Of a DNA stretch of 64,000 bases, positions 13,086 through 24,929 are shown piece by piece; position 1 is the stretch's first letter; the number at the start of each line of letters is the position of its first letter. Source of the stretch: Antedon bifida (taxonomy: Eukaryota; Echinodermata; Crinoidea; Comatulida; Antedonidae); NCBI GenBank assembly GCA_963402885.1, contig OY727093.1, positions 15,423,501 to 15,487,500 on the forward strand, written 5' to 3'. The position numbers and the translations under genes are program-made. The notes beneath the pieces were generated by a model, which searched no databases, was not told the origin of the DNA, and saw only the letters and a program-made list of their open reading frames with translations.

Positions 13086-14590
13086 ACTAGAATTTAATTC
13101 GTCACTTTGACGAATTATAGGTGATCATTTTTATCATTTTACCGAAATAATTTTTTTGCACGTACGTTAACATACGATCAGAAAATGTTGATGTATGCCA
13201 TCCTATTATACGCTTTAGTGCTGAGTTGTGCCTATTATATGCCATATACAATATGTACAGTATATAATGTATCTATATACAGTGTAGCATAGGTGAAATT
13301 ACGGGACACACATCATTTTCTAATTTTTTGGTATGATGGAATTATCAAAATGAACTCGAAGATGACAATTTCGAAAGATAATGAATTGAGCAAATAAATA
13401 TAAGAATTGGAAGAGAATTTGGCACGTAGAAGCGCTGTGCGCGCTCTTTGAAATTTGTATAACTTTGACGAAAAAGATGAAAAAACTACTTTTTAACTTC
13501 AACTGGCCATATGTTAACATCACAACATCGGATAGGCTTAATTTTTATATGAATTCATATCTACATTTCATCAGCTTTCATAATAAATTATAATTATCAA
13601 AGTAACCTTTAATTCTGAAGAGCTGTAAGATATTCAAATTTACGGCGAAGGTGAAATTACACGACCTACGTTATTCAAGTTTTTACGCGTGATGACGTCA
13701 TCAAAATAAAAATAGTGGCAGGTCATGAGAAAGTCAATTAATTGAGCAATCACATACTAAAATTTGAGCAAAAATCAGGCACAAATTATTAGAGATGCGT
13801 TCTATTGAATGTGATAAAATATGACAAAAGAGAAAAAAAACTTAATTTTAAATTGAAGTGGCCATTTGATGACGTCACAACATTTTGTACGTCAAATGTG
13901 TACATGAATTCATATCTACAACTCAATGGCTTCCCGAATAAGTTAAAAAAAATGGGGGTCATCTTGCATTCTGAAGAGTTATTTTCATTTTAAAAATGCC
14001 TTATTTTTCACCATTTTCAGCACTTTGATGCAATTAATTTGCGCATTTTGTCATTTTTAACGTGCTCGTATAGCGTTATCTTAAGTCGGAATGGACTCAA
14101 AATCGGTGAATGTACTAAGAATTGTGAGTAGATTGTGATTTATACATCAAATTTTATTTTTTACGCTTTTTAAGAATCGCGTGCGCAAAAACGTGTTTTT
14201 GCGCAGTAATTTTTTGAAACGCGCAAATGGCCTAATTCATGCTCTAAATTGATCAAAACTTAATTTTGAGCGTTCTAAATTTTTAACGCGCGATTTCACG
14301 TGCATGACCTTGAAACGCGCAACTTTTTATTTGCTAATATTTTTACACTTGACCTGAAGTTTACGTGTAGTGAATTTCATTAATATGTGATAATGAATTA
14401 TGGAGATATGATTGATAATGTGATTTCACAAAATGGCGTATAAATGACGTCACGGATGAGTGATCACACTGGAAAGCTTATTAGGATTAAGTTATATCAT
14501 TTGAAAGATATTCTGAAATTTTGGTAATCATTGACATTAAACTTTTTGAGATAATTGTTACACAAAATAGTGTACAGAAACAATAAAAAG
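13086..14590 (+). repeat. Array A unit 8 (A-type, no 3' hairpin)
   Basis: TAGGTGATCA box at the 5' end, no tail hairpin at the 3' end. From 13391 onward it is nearly identical to the first partial unit of array B. Confidence 0.78.
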
Positions 14591-16144
14591 ACTAGACATG
14601 TAACTCGTCACTTTGACGAGTTTGGTTTTCCGCCGCGCAAGTGGTGCAACATGAACGTGTAACGACGTACCTTACCGTACCGAACATTAAGGGGATAGGT
14701 TGAGGACAAAAGGTAGTGTCCACGTTGGCATTATGACCTGAACTGAAGAATATGATATGTTTTTATTGCTGAATTCTATTATTTTGATTCATATATAGTA
14801 TACACAGTATAATCTGTATCCATATCACATACAGTGTAGAATAGGTGAAATTACGGGACCCGCTATTTATTGCAATTTTTAACATGGCGACGGCATCAAA
14901 ATGAAATACAAAGATAGCAATTTCGGAAGGATATTATCTCAGCAACAACATATTAACGTGCAAAAGAAATTTGAATACGTGAAATATTGATGCGCGCTCT
15001 TTTAAATGCAATGAATTATGACGCAAAAGATGAAAATACGACTTTTTTCATTTAACTGGCCATATGATGACGTCACAACATCCGATTGGCAAAATTTTCA
15101 CATGATTTCGTATCTAAAATCCAATAGCTTCCAGAAAACGTTTTAATCGTGATTATCAAATTTTATTCTTACGAGCTATAACAGATTAAAATTTACTGTA
15201 AAGATGAAATTAATGCCACACGTAATTTAAATTTTTAGGAATGATGACGTCAAAAAAATTAAAATATTTATAATTCATGCGAAAGACAGTTGATTGACCT
15301 AGACAATATCAAAATTTGGGTGAAAATGGAAAACGGATAAGTGGAGATGCGCTCTATTAAATGTGATGAGCTATGACGAAAGATACAAAAATCCTAAATT
15401 TTATATTAGCGTGGCCATACGATGACGTCACAATGTCCGGTTAGCCATATTAATATATGATCCGATATCTACAACTCATTAACTTCCAGAAAATGTCATC
15501 CACAAAAAGTTGACCGTGCAGTTTAGAAATTACGACTGTTTAAAAAAAGGCATAATTTTGACAATTTTTTTAACTTTTTCAACAAAAACTCGCGCAAATT
15601 GTCCAATTCCACGTGCTCGTATGACGTTACTTTAAGTCGAAATTGTTTAAAAGTTGGTAAAATTACTAGAAAAGGCTGGAAAAACATAAATCACGCGAAA
15701 AAAATATGTTTTTAATGCTACGTGCGCACCGCACACGTAAAAATTTGCGCACGCGTGGGAATTTTTTACATGCTTAAAACGACATGAAACGCGTAGAAAC
15801 TTGATTAGAAAATAATTTAGCGCATTTTGAAATTTTAAATGCGCGTGCGCGCGTAACTTCGTGTACAACACGCAATTTTGGTTCGACAGAGAGTTAGCGC
15901 ATGATATAAATTAAATTTGTGCAAAGTTTCAATATAAAATGTTATTTGGTTTTTGACCTATGTTAAATACGAGAAAATCGTTAAATCGCGCGTACGTCAC
16001 GTTGCGCAATTGTAAACATCATGAAAAGCTTCGCTTGACGACGTTACATAAATGTCAAAATGTTAACATAGTTCACAAAATGTTATGTTTGCAAGTTTCA
16101 GAGAAAAGCGATACACAAAAATCATACAGAAAGAAAGAAGATAA
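14591..16144 (+). repeat. Array A unit 9 (B-type GGTTTTCCGC, no 3' hairpin)
   Basis: Box GGTTTTCCGC. It contains a clear internal direct repeat with period about 356 bp (14845 onward against 15202 onward). It ends in ACAGAAAGAAAGAAGATAA without tail and is nearly identical to array B unit B1. Confidence 0.78.
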
Positions 16145-17679
16145 ACTAGATTTGAACTCGTCACTTTGACGAGTTAGTTATCCGCACGACAAACGCCACG
16201 CGCACGTCATACGTTGGAATTTTGCACACGGAAAAAGATTATGGCATTATGACCTGAACTGAAGAATATCATATGCTGTTAGTGCTGGATTCTGTCAATT
16301 TTGTGTCATATAGCATATACAGTGCAAACGGTATAATCTGTATACATGTTACACACAGTGTAGAATAGGTGAAATTACGGGACCCCCCGTTTATTCTTAT
16401 TTTTAACATGGCGACGGTATCAAAATGAAAAACTAAGATAGCAATTTCGGAAGGATATTATCTCAGCAGCAACATGTTAACGTGAAAAAGAAATTTGGAT
16501 ACGTAAAATATAGATGCGCGCTCTTTTAAATGTGATGAACTATGACGCAAAATATGAAAATACGACTTTTTTTTATTAAACTGGCCATGTAATGACGTCA
16601 CAACGTCGTATTGGAAAAATGTTCACATGAATTCGTATCTACAATCCAATAGCTTCCAGGAAACGTTTTAATCATGATTATCACTTTTTATTCTGACGAG
16701 CTATAACAGATTGAAATTTACTGTAAAGATGAAAATAAGTGACCCACGTTATTTACGTTTTTAGACATGATGACGTAATAAAAATTAAAATATTTTTAAC
16801 TCATGCGAAAGATAGTTGATTGACCTAGACACTATCAAAATCGGGGTGAAAATGGAAAACGGATAAGTAGAGATGCGCTCTATTAAATGTGATGAGCTAT
16901 GACGAAAGATACAAAAATCCTAAATTTTATATTCGCGTGGCCATACGATGACGTCACAATGTCCGGTTAGCCATATTAATACATGATCCGATATCTATAA
17001 CTCATCAACTTCAAGAATATGTCATCCACAAAAAGTTGACCGTCCAGTTTAGAAATTACGACTGTTTAAAAAAAGGCATAATTTTGACAAATTTTGACGA
17101 ATTTTTTAACTTTTTCATCAAAAACTCGCGAAAATTATCCAATTCTACGTGCCCGTATGACGTGATTTTAAGTCGAAATAGTTTAAAAGTTTGTAAAATT
17201 ACTAGAAAAAGCTGGAAAAACATAAATCACGCGAAAAAAAAAGTTTTTTGCGCTATGTGCGCACACGTGCGTAAAAAAAATGCGCGCGCCTGGGAATTTT
17301 TGACATGCTTAAAATGACATGAAACGCGTAGAAAGTTGATTAGAAATTAATTTTTCGCATTTTGAAATTTTAAACGCGCGTGCGCGCGTAACTTTGTGTG
17401 AAACATGTCATTTTTTTTACACAGAAAATTAGCGCATGATATAAATTAAACTTTTGCTAAGTTTCATTTAAAATTGTTATATGGTTTTCGATCTATGTTA
17501 AATACGCGAAAAACGTAAAAACGCGCGTAAGTCACGTTGCGTAACTCTGACGTCATTCACAATAAGAGGGGCACAACTTCACGTGAATGCCCATATGTTG
17601 ACAAAGTTATGAAATGTTATGTTTACATGTTTTAGAGATACGCTCTGCACAAAAATGACAGAAAGAAAGAAGAATACAG
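16145..17679 (+). repeat. Array A unit 10 (B'-type AGTTATCCGC)
   Basis: 5' hairpin followed by box AGTTATCCGC near 16176. The body is related to B-type but more diverged. No tail hairpin before the next start. Confidence 0.74.
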
Positions 17680-19201
17680 ACTAGACATGAAACTCGTCAC
17701 TTTGACGAGTTAGTTATCCGCACGACAAACGCCACATGCACGCCATACGTTGGAATATTGCACACGGAAAAAGATTATGGCATTATGACCTGAACTGAAG
17801 ACTATGATATGTTGTTATTGAATTCTATTATTTTGATTCATATATAGTATACACAGTGTAATCTGTATACATATCACATACAGTGTAGAATAGGGGAAAT
17901 TACGGGACCCGCTATTTATTGCAATTTTTAACATGTTGATGGTTTTAAAATGAAACGTGAAGGTAGCAATTTTGGAAGGAAATTATCTCAGCAACAACAT
18001 ATTAGCGTGTAGAAGAAATTTGAATAGGTGAAATATTAATGCGCGCTCTTTTAAATGTAATGAACTATGACGTAAAATATGAAAATACGACTTTTTATAT
18101 TCAACTGGCCATATGATGACGTCACAACATCTGATTGGCAAAATGTTCACATGAATTCGTATCTACAATCCAGTAGTTTCCAGAAAACATTTTAATAATG
18201 ATTATCACTTTTTATTCTGATGAGCTATAACAGATTGAAATTTACTATAAAGATGAAAATAAGTGACCCATGTTATTTACATTTTTAGACATGATGACGT
18301 CATAAAAATTAAATTATTTTTAACCCATGCGATAGATAGTTCATTGACCTAGAAAAAATAAAAATCGGGGTGAAAATGGAAAACGGGCAAGTGGAGATGC
18401 GCTCTATTAAATGTGATGCGCTGTGACGAAAGATACAAAATCCTATATTTTATATTTGGGTGGCCATACGATGACGTCACAATGTCCGGTTAGCCATATT
18501 AATGCATGATCCAATATCTAAAACTCATCACCTTCCAGAATATGCAATATAAATAACTTTAACCGTTTAGTTTAGGAACTACGACTGTTTTAAAAAAGGC
18601 ATAATTTTGACAAATTTTGACGATTTTTGTAACTTTTTCATCAAAAACACACGTAAGTTATCCAATTCAACGTGCCCGTATGACGTAATTTTAAGTCGAA
18701 ATTGTTCAAAAATTGGTAAAATTACTAGAAAAGGCTGGAAAGACATAAATCACGTGAAAAAAATTGTTTTCAACGCTACGTGCGCACCGCGCGCGTAAAA
18801 AAATGCGCGCATGTGGGAATTTTTTACATGCTCAAAATGACATGAAACGCGCAGAAAGTTGATTAGAAATTAATTTTCCGCATTATAAAATTTTAAACGC
18901 GCGTGCGCGCGTAACTTCGTGTGAAACATGCCATTTTTTTTTTACAGTCAGTTAGCGCAAGATATAACTTAAACTTTTGTTAAGTTTCAATTTAAATTGT
19001 TATATGGTTTTTGATCTACGTTAAATACGCGAAATTCGTAAAAACGCGCGTAAGTCATGTTGCGCAACTCTGACGTCATTCACAATAGCAGGTGCACAAC
19101 TTCACGTGAACGCTCACATGTTGACAAAGTTATGAAATGTTATGTTAACACGTTTTAGAGATACGCTCTGCACAAAAATGACAGAAAGAAAAAAAAAAAA
19201 A
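17680..19201 (+). repeat. Array A unit 11 (B'-type, no tail)
   Basis: Box AGTTATCCGC near 17711. It ends in ATGACAGAAAGAAAAA with no hairpin and is joined directly to unit 12. Confidence 0.74.
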
Positions 19202-21046
19202 ACTAGACATGAAACTCGTCACTTTGACGAGTTAGTTATCCGCACGACAAACGCCACGTGCACGTCATACGTTAGAATTTTGCACACAGAAAAAAATTAT
19301 GGCATATGACCTGATCTGAAGAATATGATATGTTGTTAGTGCTGAATTCTGTCAATTTTGTGTCATATAGTACAGTACAGTATAAACAGTATAATCTGTA
19401 TACATATTACATACAGTGTGGAATAGGTGAAATTACGGGACCCGCCATTTATTCCATTTTTTAACATGGCGACGGTATCAAAATGAAACACTAAAATAAT
19501 AATTTCGGAAGGATATTATCTCAGCAACAACATATTAGCGTGTAGAAGAAATTTGGATAAATAAAATATAGATGCGCGCTCTTTTAAATGTGATGAACTA
19601 TGACGTAAAATATGAAAATACGACTTTTTTTATTTAACTGGCCATATGATGACGTCACCACATCCGATTGGCAAAATTTTCACATGCTTTTGTATCTACA
19701 ATCCAATAGCTTCAAGAAAACGTTTTAATCGTGATTATCACATTTTATTCTTACGAGCTATAACAGATTGAAATTTACTGTAAAGATGAAATTAATGCCA
19801 CACGTAACTTAAATTTTTAGGCATGATGACGTCATAAAAATTAAAATATTTTTAATTCATGCTAAAGATAGTTCATTGACCTAGACAATATCAAAATCGG
19901 GGTGAAAATGGAAAACGGATAAGTGGAGATGCGCTCTATTAAATGTGAGGAGTTATGACGAAAGATACAAAAATCCTAAATTTCATATTCGCGTGGCCAT
20001 ACGATGACGTCACAATGTCCAGTTAGCCAAATTAATGCATGATCTGATATCTACAACTCATCAACTTCCAGAATGTTTAATAAAAATAATTTTTTACCGT
20101 TTAGTTTAAAAACTACGATTGTTTAAATAAAGGCTTAATTTTGACGAATTTTTGAAGTTTTTTATCAAAAAAGCGCGCAAATTATCATATTCTACGTGCT
20201 CGTATGACGTAATTTAAAGTCGAAATTGTTTAAAAGTTGGTAAAATTACTAGAAAAGGCTGGAAAAACATAAATCACTCGAAAAAATGACGTTTTTAACG
20301 CTACGTGTGCACCACGCGCGTAAAAATTTGCGCACGTGTGGGAATTTCTGACATGCTCAAAATGACATGAAACGCGTAGAAAGTTGATTAGAAATTGATT
20401 TTTCGCATTGTAAAATTTTAAACGTGTGTGCGCGCGTAACTTCGTGTAAAACATGCCATTTTTAGTGCATAAAAAGTTAGCGCACGATATAAATTAGACT
20501 TTTGCTAAGTTTCAATTTAAATTGTTATATGGTTTTCGATCTATGTTAAATACGCGAAATTCATAAAAACGCGCGTAAGTCATGTTGCGCAACTCTGACG
20601 TCATTCAATTATAGGAAAGCACAACTTCACGTGATTGCCCATATGTTGACAAAGTTATAAAATGTTAACTTTACACGTTTTAGAGATACGCTCTGCACAA
20701 AAATGACAGAAAGAAAGAAGAATAATACAGAAAAAAAATAAGATGATGAAACAGGACAGTTACAAGGAGTTATCCGCCATAGTGCGGATAACTAAAAAAA
20801 AGATGATGAAACAGGACAGTTACAAGGAGTTATCCGCTAAATGCGGATAACTAATAAAAAGTTGATGATGATGATGATTTCGTACAATCACAAGAGGTTT
20901 TCCTGCAACTTCGTTGCGGAAAACCAAAAAATAAAGATTTGATACAATAACAATAGGTGATCATTTTATTCTAAATGATCACCTAATAATAATAAAGATT
21001 TTATACAATAACAATAGGTGATCATTTTATTCTAAATGATCACCTA
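19202..21046 (+). repeat. Array A unit 12 with five stacked 3' tails
   Basis: Box AGTTATCCGC near 19234. The body is followed by five tail modules, of which the first two match its own box; see the tail cluster entry at 20768-21046. This is the end of the array. Confidence 0.8.
20768..21046 (+). other. Cluster of five 3' hairpin tail modules
   Basis: Hairpins at 20768-20793 and 20828-20852 (arms AGTTATCCGC / GCGGATAACT), 20896-20925 (GGTTTTCC / GGAAAACC), 20954-20985 and 21015-21046 (TAGGTGATCATTT / AAATGATCACCTA). Each has its own leader: GATGAAACAGGACAGTTACA for the first two, a GATGAT run plus TTTCGTACAATCACAAGA for the third, and AATAAAGATTT plus TACAATAACAA for the last two. Confidence 0.85.
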
Positions 21047-21982
21047 ATAATGGTGAATAATAACTTTAAAATATTGTATGTTTTAGTTTTTCACTAATAA
21101 GCTAGCTTGCTTGTTTTATGTGATTAATGGAGATGTTAATATTAATATTACATTTTATTATTTATCCAATTTTTACTATTTTTATAAATTGTCACGATTG
21201 TTGTAATTCGGTTTTGTTAACTGCAAGAACAATTGAAATAAATAAACCTTGATTATTATTGTTGTGGCGTCCGTTTCCACTTACATTTCTTTTCTTACGT
21301 TATGTTAATATAATATGTTCATTATTGGTTTTATATTTATTTTACACACACTCTTCTTCATTTATAACTATAGCAGTGCATATCCTTAAATTAATCTAAT
21401 GATAGTATATAACTTGCATTCCTTTCAGTCTTAAATATAATCGTTGATGCACATTTCCCGACCGGTACAAATGAAAACATTTCATTTATCTTATGTCATT
21501 ATAATTCAAACTGTTTCCTACTTTCTTTATATAAGAACAAAGAAAGCATGATTTTATGTTCAATATCACAAAATACACATTAAATGATTTAGAAATAACA
21601 TTTTGCTGTTCTGGGTTAATAAATAATATAAAACGTCACTTGTTTATGACTGTATAATCTAACATAAAAAAGTAAGTGATTTAAGTACAACATCGAAACC
21701 TTGCTTTATAATGTCTAATTTCATAAAGTGATTTACTAGTTATTACAAAAGTTATTAAAAAGACTAAAAAAAAAAAGTTGTAATTGTTTGTTTTATTTCA
21801 TCGCATGTAAGCGCATGATGACACAAGCGCAGTCGGTTACTTGCAAGGAGTTTGGCTAAACAATGACCGTTATTTAATAACGCTTTTAAGTTACGCGTTT
21901 ACACAATACACACACACAAAAATCGGTACATTTAAGGATTCTTTTTTGTAATCGGTAAAACAATAACCGGAGTGCGCGCAGC
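21047..21982. other. Unique AT-rich intergenic sequence
   Basis: No convincing ORF or repeat unit. It contains scattered AATAAA words (for example near 21238) and a CACA-rich run near 21910. It lies between the end of array A and the PHD-FLYWCH-MULE gene and may hold its distal promoter. Confidence 0.5.
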
Positions 21983-21990
21983 TTTATAAG
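21983..21990 (+). promoter_or_regulatory. Candidate TATA box of the PHD-FLYWCH-MULE gene
   Basis: TTTATAAG lies 84 bases upstream of the ATG at 22074, a spacing that leaves a 5' UTR of roughly 55 bases if transcription starts about 30 bases downstream. Position and motif only; not proven. Confidence 0.45.
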
Positions 21991-22073
21991 AGAACATCAT
22001 TTTAGGGAATATTACTTATTTCTGAATTTTCATCTGAATTGTTAACTACACTTTTACTGATTATCTACGAACC

Positions 22074-24444
22074 ATGAACGATTGTATTGAATGTCGTGAA
22101 CCCGTAACGGAACAGCAAGAAGGACTGTTTTGCGAAGAGTGTCAGAGATGGCAACATCGTCGGTGTGACTCGGGAGTGACAAGAGCAGCGTACAGGTTAG
22201 CCGTCGAAGAGGGTTTTATTGATTGGACATGTAGAGAATGTGCTCCAGAAAACAACGTCCAGCCGGTGCCGCAACTGGAGATTTTTGCAGCCGACCTTGG
22301 CGACTTTTTGGAACCAATCGTTCATATAGAAGAAGAGGTACTGAATCCTTACCCTGAACCACAACCAATACCAGTGATGCCTGCTGTTGATGATGACATC
22401 GTTACTTATCGGCGATTAGCAGGAACAACAAAACGTGGGAATGTAAGTTCTTTAAATATTTATAAATCTATTCTTTGTCAAATTTGTTTTTTTTTTAATT
22501 TATCGCATTTTCTTGTGAAAACCAACTTAACCTTCTGTTGTTTCAGGACTCGCTTGTAGACAGTCATGGGTACCAATATACAGAAAAGACTGATAAAAGA
22601 CAGGCAAATACAACATGGAGATGTTCTCTCAGAAACAAGAATGTGACGTGCAAAGCAACAGTGTTGGAGAAGAATGGAGAATTTATACGTGGTGTACATG
22701 AACACATATGCGGAGTTATTCCAGGTATAAAGACTAAGGAAACTAAATTTGAATAGTATTCTTATTTTAAAAGTAAAATCACCATTTGATATACTGTGTA
22801 TCTATTTTTTTCTTTAATAGGGCGGGAGAAAGTTGCGCTCCTCCGACGTGACGTGAAGGCTAAAGCAATGGAGAATCCCTTCGATTCTGCGGCGGAAATA
22901 GTAGAAAAGGTACAATATCGTTTAAACTTTTATTATTTTTTTGAATCATTTTATATTTATTTATTTTCCATGTTTGTATTACAATTGTGATTATTCTTTA
23001 TTTCCAGTTGATACAAGATGACATCGGTGTGGGACAGATTGCCTTACTACCAACGATGCCAACACCAAACAACTTCGCCAGACAAGCCAACACCAAGAGG
23101 AAGCTATCCCGTCCTAATCAACCTGCAGATCTGACATTTGTGATAGACGACGACCACATCGCACCAGGATTTTTACGAGAGGACATCGTCGTTGATGGAC
23201 AGCGTCATATCGTTTTTGCCACACAAGACATGCTGAACTTACTGGGAAGAGCCATAGTTTGGTAAATTTAATTTTATCTTGTTTTATTATTCATCCTGAA
23301 TTTTCATTCAGTTCAGTTGTGATTTTCTTGCTATTTTAAATGCTTACCATGTTTGTATCATTCACAGGTATATGGACGGAACATTTAAGCTGATACGGGA
23401 TCCATTCTACCAGCTATTCTCTATTCACAGCTTTGTAAGATCCGGTACTACGACCAAACAAGTCCCTCTTGTGTTTGTGGTGATGTCGTCTAGAAGGATC
23501 GTTGACTACGTAGCAGTTCTGAGAGCCGTTAACCAGAGAGTGCGTCCAGCTGCTGTGCGGAAGGTTGTCGCCGACTACGAATCGAGTTTGTGGCAGGCAG
23601 TTCGTCAAACTTTGCCGAACGCAACAGTATCTGGTTGCCTTTTCCATTACACACAGGTACTTATTTATTCATTATTTTACTCAAAACTAATTTTAACGTA
23701 CAAACTTTTTGTTTGCATATTTATATAACAATGTATCCATGTTTTATCTTTCAGGCTGTGTTCAAGAAATCAATGGAACTTGGCTTACAGCGGGCATATC
23801 GCCTTGACGCTGCTACACACATGGTAAGTTTAAAAATCTTCATGCGTCTACTTTATTGAAAAAAAACTTTGTGTAAAAGTACTAACAAATTAATGTTTCT
23901 TTTTCTTATTTTTTTAGATCATCAGGCAGTTGATGTCGTTACCGATTATTCCGTTAGAACATGTACAGGCAGCGTTTAGACATCTTGAAGAATCTACTGG
24001 AGACGTACTGGCGATGCAACAGCTGATGAGATACATGCGGTCGTTTTGGATAGATGGAGCGGTGTTTGGACCTGAAGATTGGGTAGTGTACAGACATGAT
24101 ATAAGGACGAACAACGATCTTGAGGGATGGCACCATCGACTCAACCGCAAAGGCAAACGTGGTAAGGAAAAAATCAAATAACATAACTACTATGCCAACT
24201 CGGCGTGCATAACAATTACACTGTTTATAACCATAATTTGTTTTAATTTTCTTTTTCTTTTCCTCTTTCAGCAAGCATTCCATTCTACATGTTAGCAGAG
24301 TTATTGTACAACGAGGCCGTCACGGTATCGATTAACGTAGAGATGATCTACAGAGAAGACAAATTGAGAAGAACACGAACGGGCAGCAAGGTGGCCAACG
24401 AGAGACTGACAACCGCGAGGGCCAACGTAGTGTACGTTTGCTAA
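22074..24444 (+). CDS. PHD finger + FLYWCH + MULE transposase-like protein, eight exons
   Basis: Exons 22074-22442, 22547-22724, 22821-22909, 23008-23261, 23368-23656, 23755-23823, 23918-24161 and 24272-24444 join in frame at GT-AG sites to 1665 nt (554 aa), with no stop or frameshift; introns are only about 94-110 bp. Residues 4-56 form a PHD-type C4HC3 finger (C4, C7, C20, C23, H28, C31, C53, C56). Residues 130-178 form a FLYWCH zinc finger (W147, C149, C158, H174, H176). The MULE transposase domain follows, with candidate DDE residues D300 (DGTFK), D366 (VADYE) and E485 (NNDLEGWH). FLYWCH and MULE domains bind and move DNA in Mutator elements; the PHD finger would read chromatin. No terminal inverted repeats were seen, so it may be domesticated, but an autonomous or recently immobilised transposon is also possible. 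The domain calls are firm; the role is unknown. Confidence 0.88.
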
Positions 24445-24556
24445 TGCTTGCCGCGAGTAAACTGATCACTCGCAATGCTCGCGTAGTAGAATAGTGTTAA
24501 TGTATGTATGTTAGTTAAATATTAGTTAAAAAATTAGTAAAAAATCTTATGTTAGT

Positions 24557-24562
24557 AATAAA
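24557..24562 (+). terminator. Candidate polyadenylation signal AATAAA
   Basis: First AATAAA after the stop codon of the PHD-FLYWCH-MULE gene, about 113 bases downstream. A second AATAAAG occurs near 24648. Either could be used. Confidence 0.45.
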
Positions 24563-24929
24563 CGTTAAATATAATATTGTTACATTTTAAACTATTTGCA
24601 AAATATGTTAGTTAAGAACTTTTGTGATATAACATGTTATTGCTAGTAATAAAGTCAATTTTAATGCATGCTAGTGGTTATATAAAAAAAAACAATTATA
24701 AATATAAATGTTATATTATATGTTTATTTATAAAATATGGTAGTTAAGTTAATTCGTTCGTAAATTCTTATAACGTGTCTAAATAAAAAAAACTACAAGA
24801 ATTGATAATAAATGTGTTAAAATTGTATATCATAAAATAATTTTCATTTATTTTCTCTATCTGTGATGAATCTAACTGTATCTGAAAAGAAATCGTAATA
24901 TTATATACAATAATACAAATGTAGAGAAA
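24563..24929. other. AT-rich 3' flank, no gene seen
   Basis: Very AT-rich, with repeated TTAGTTAA/TAATAAA words. No ORF or recognised repeat. Probably the 3' UTR tail and intergenic spacer. Confidence 0.45.

Larger units (their letters stand above)
1..21046 (+). repeat. Array A: tandem Helentron-like non-autonomous units
   Basis: Twelve head-to-tail units of about 1.5-1.6 kb, the first partial at its 5' side. Unit starts are marked by ACTAGA followed by a hairpin with core CGTCACTTTGACG at 1211, 5079, 6598, 8190, 9787, 11269, 13086, 14591, 16145, 17680 and 19202. There are two body types: A (box TAGGTGATCA) and B (box G/AGTT[A/T]TCCGC). No long ORF is carried. The terminal design (5' hairpin, internal box, 3' hairpin complementary to the box, GAT-rich microsatellite before the 3' hairpin) fits non-autonomous Helentron/Helitron2 elements. 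The family name is inference; the periodicity and ends are read directly. Confidence 0.8.

Noticed and set aside
15960..16169. Plus-strand short ORF starting MLNTRKSLNRAYVTLRNCK, repeated in several units
   Set aside because: It runs into the variable tail region with different ends in each copy. Treated as chance reading of repeat sequence.
20768..21046. CRISPR array or integron attC-like array
   Set aside because: Regular hairpins, but the context is eukaryotic. There are no unique spacers of constant length, no cas or integrase genes, and each hairpin belongs to an element tail.
1..21046. Tandem gene family
   Set aside because: The unit shows no long ORF, splice structure or recognised domain. 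The periodicity is that of a satellite-like mobile unit.
22478..22705. Minus-strand ORF over intron 1 and exon 2 of the PHD-FLYWCH-MULE gene
   Set aside because: Shadow of the plus-strand gene; no motif.
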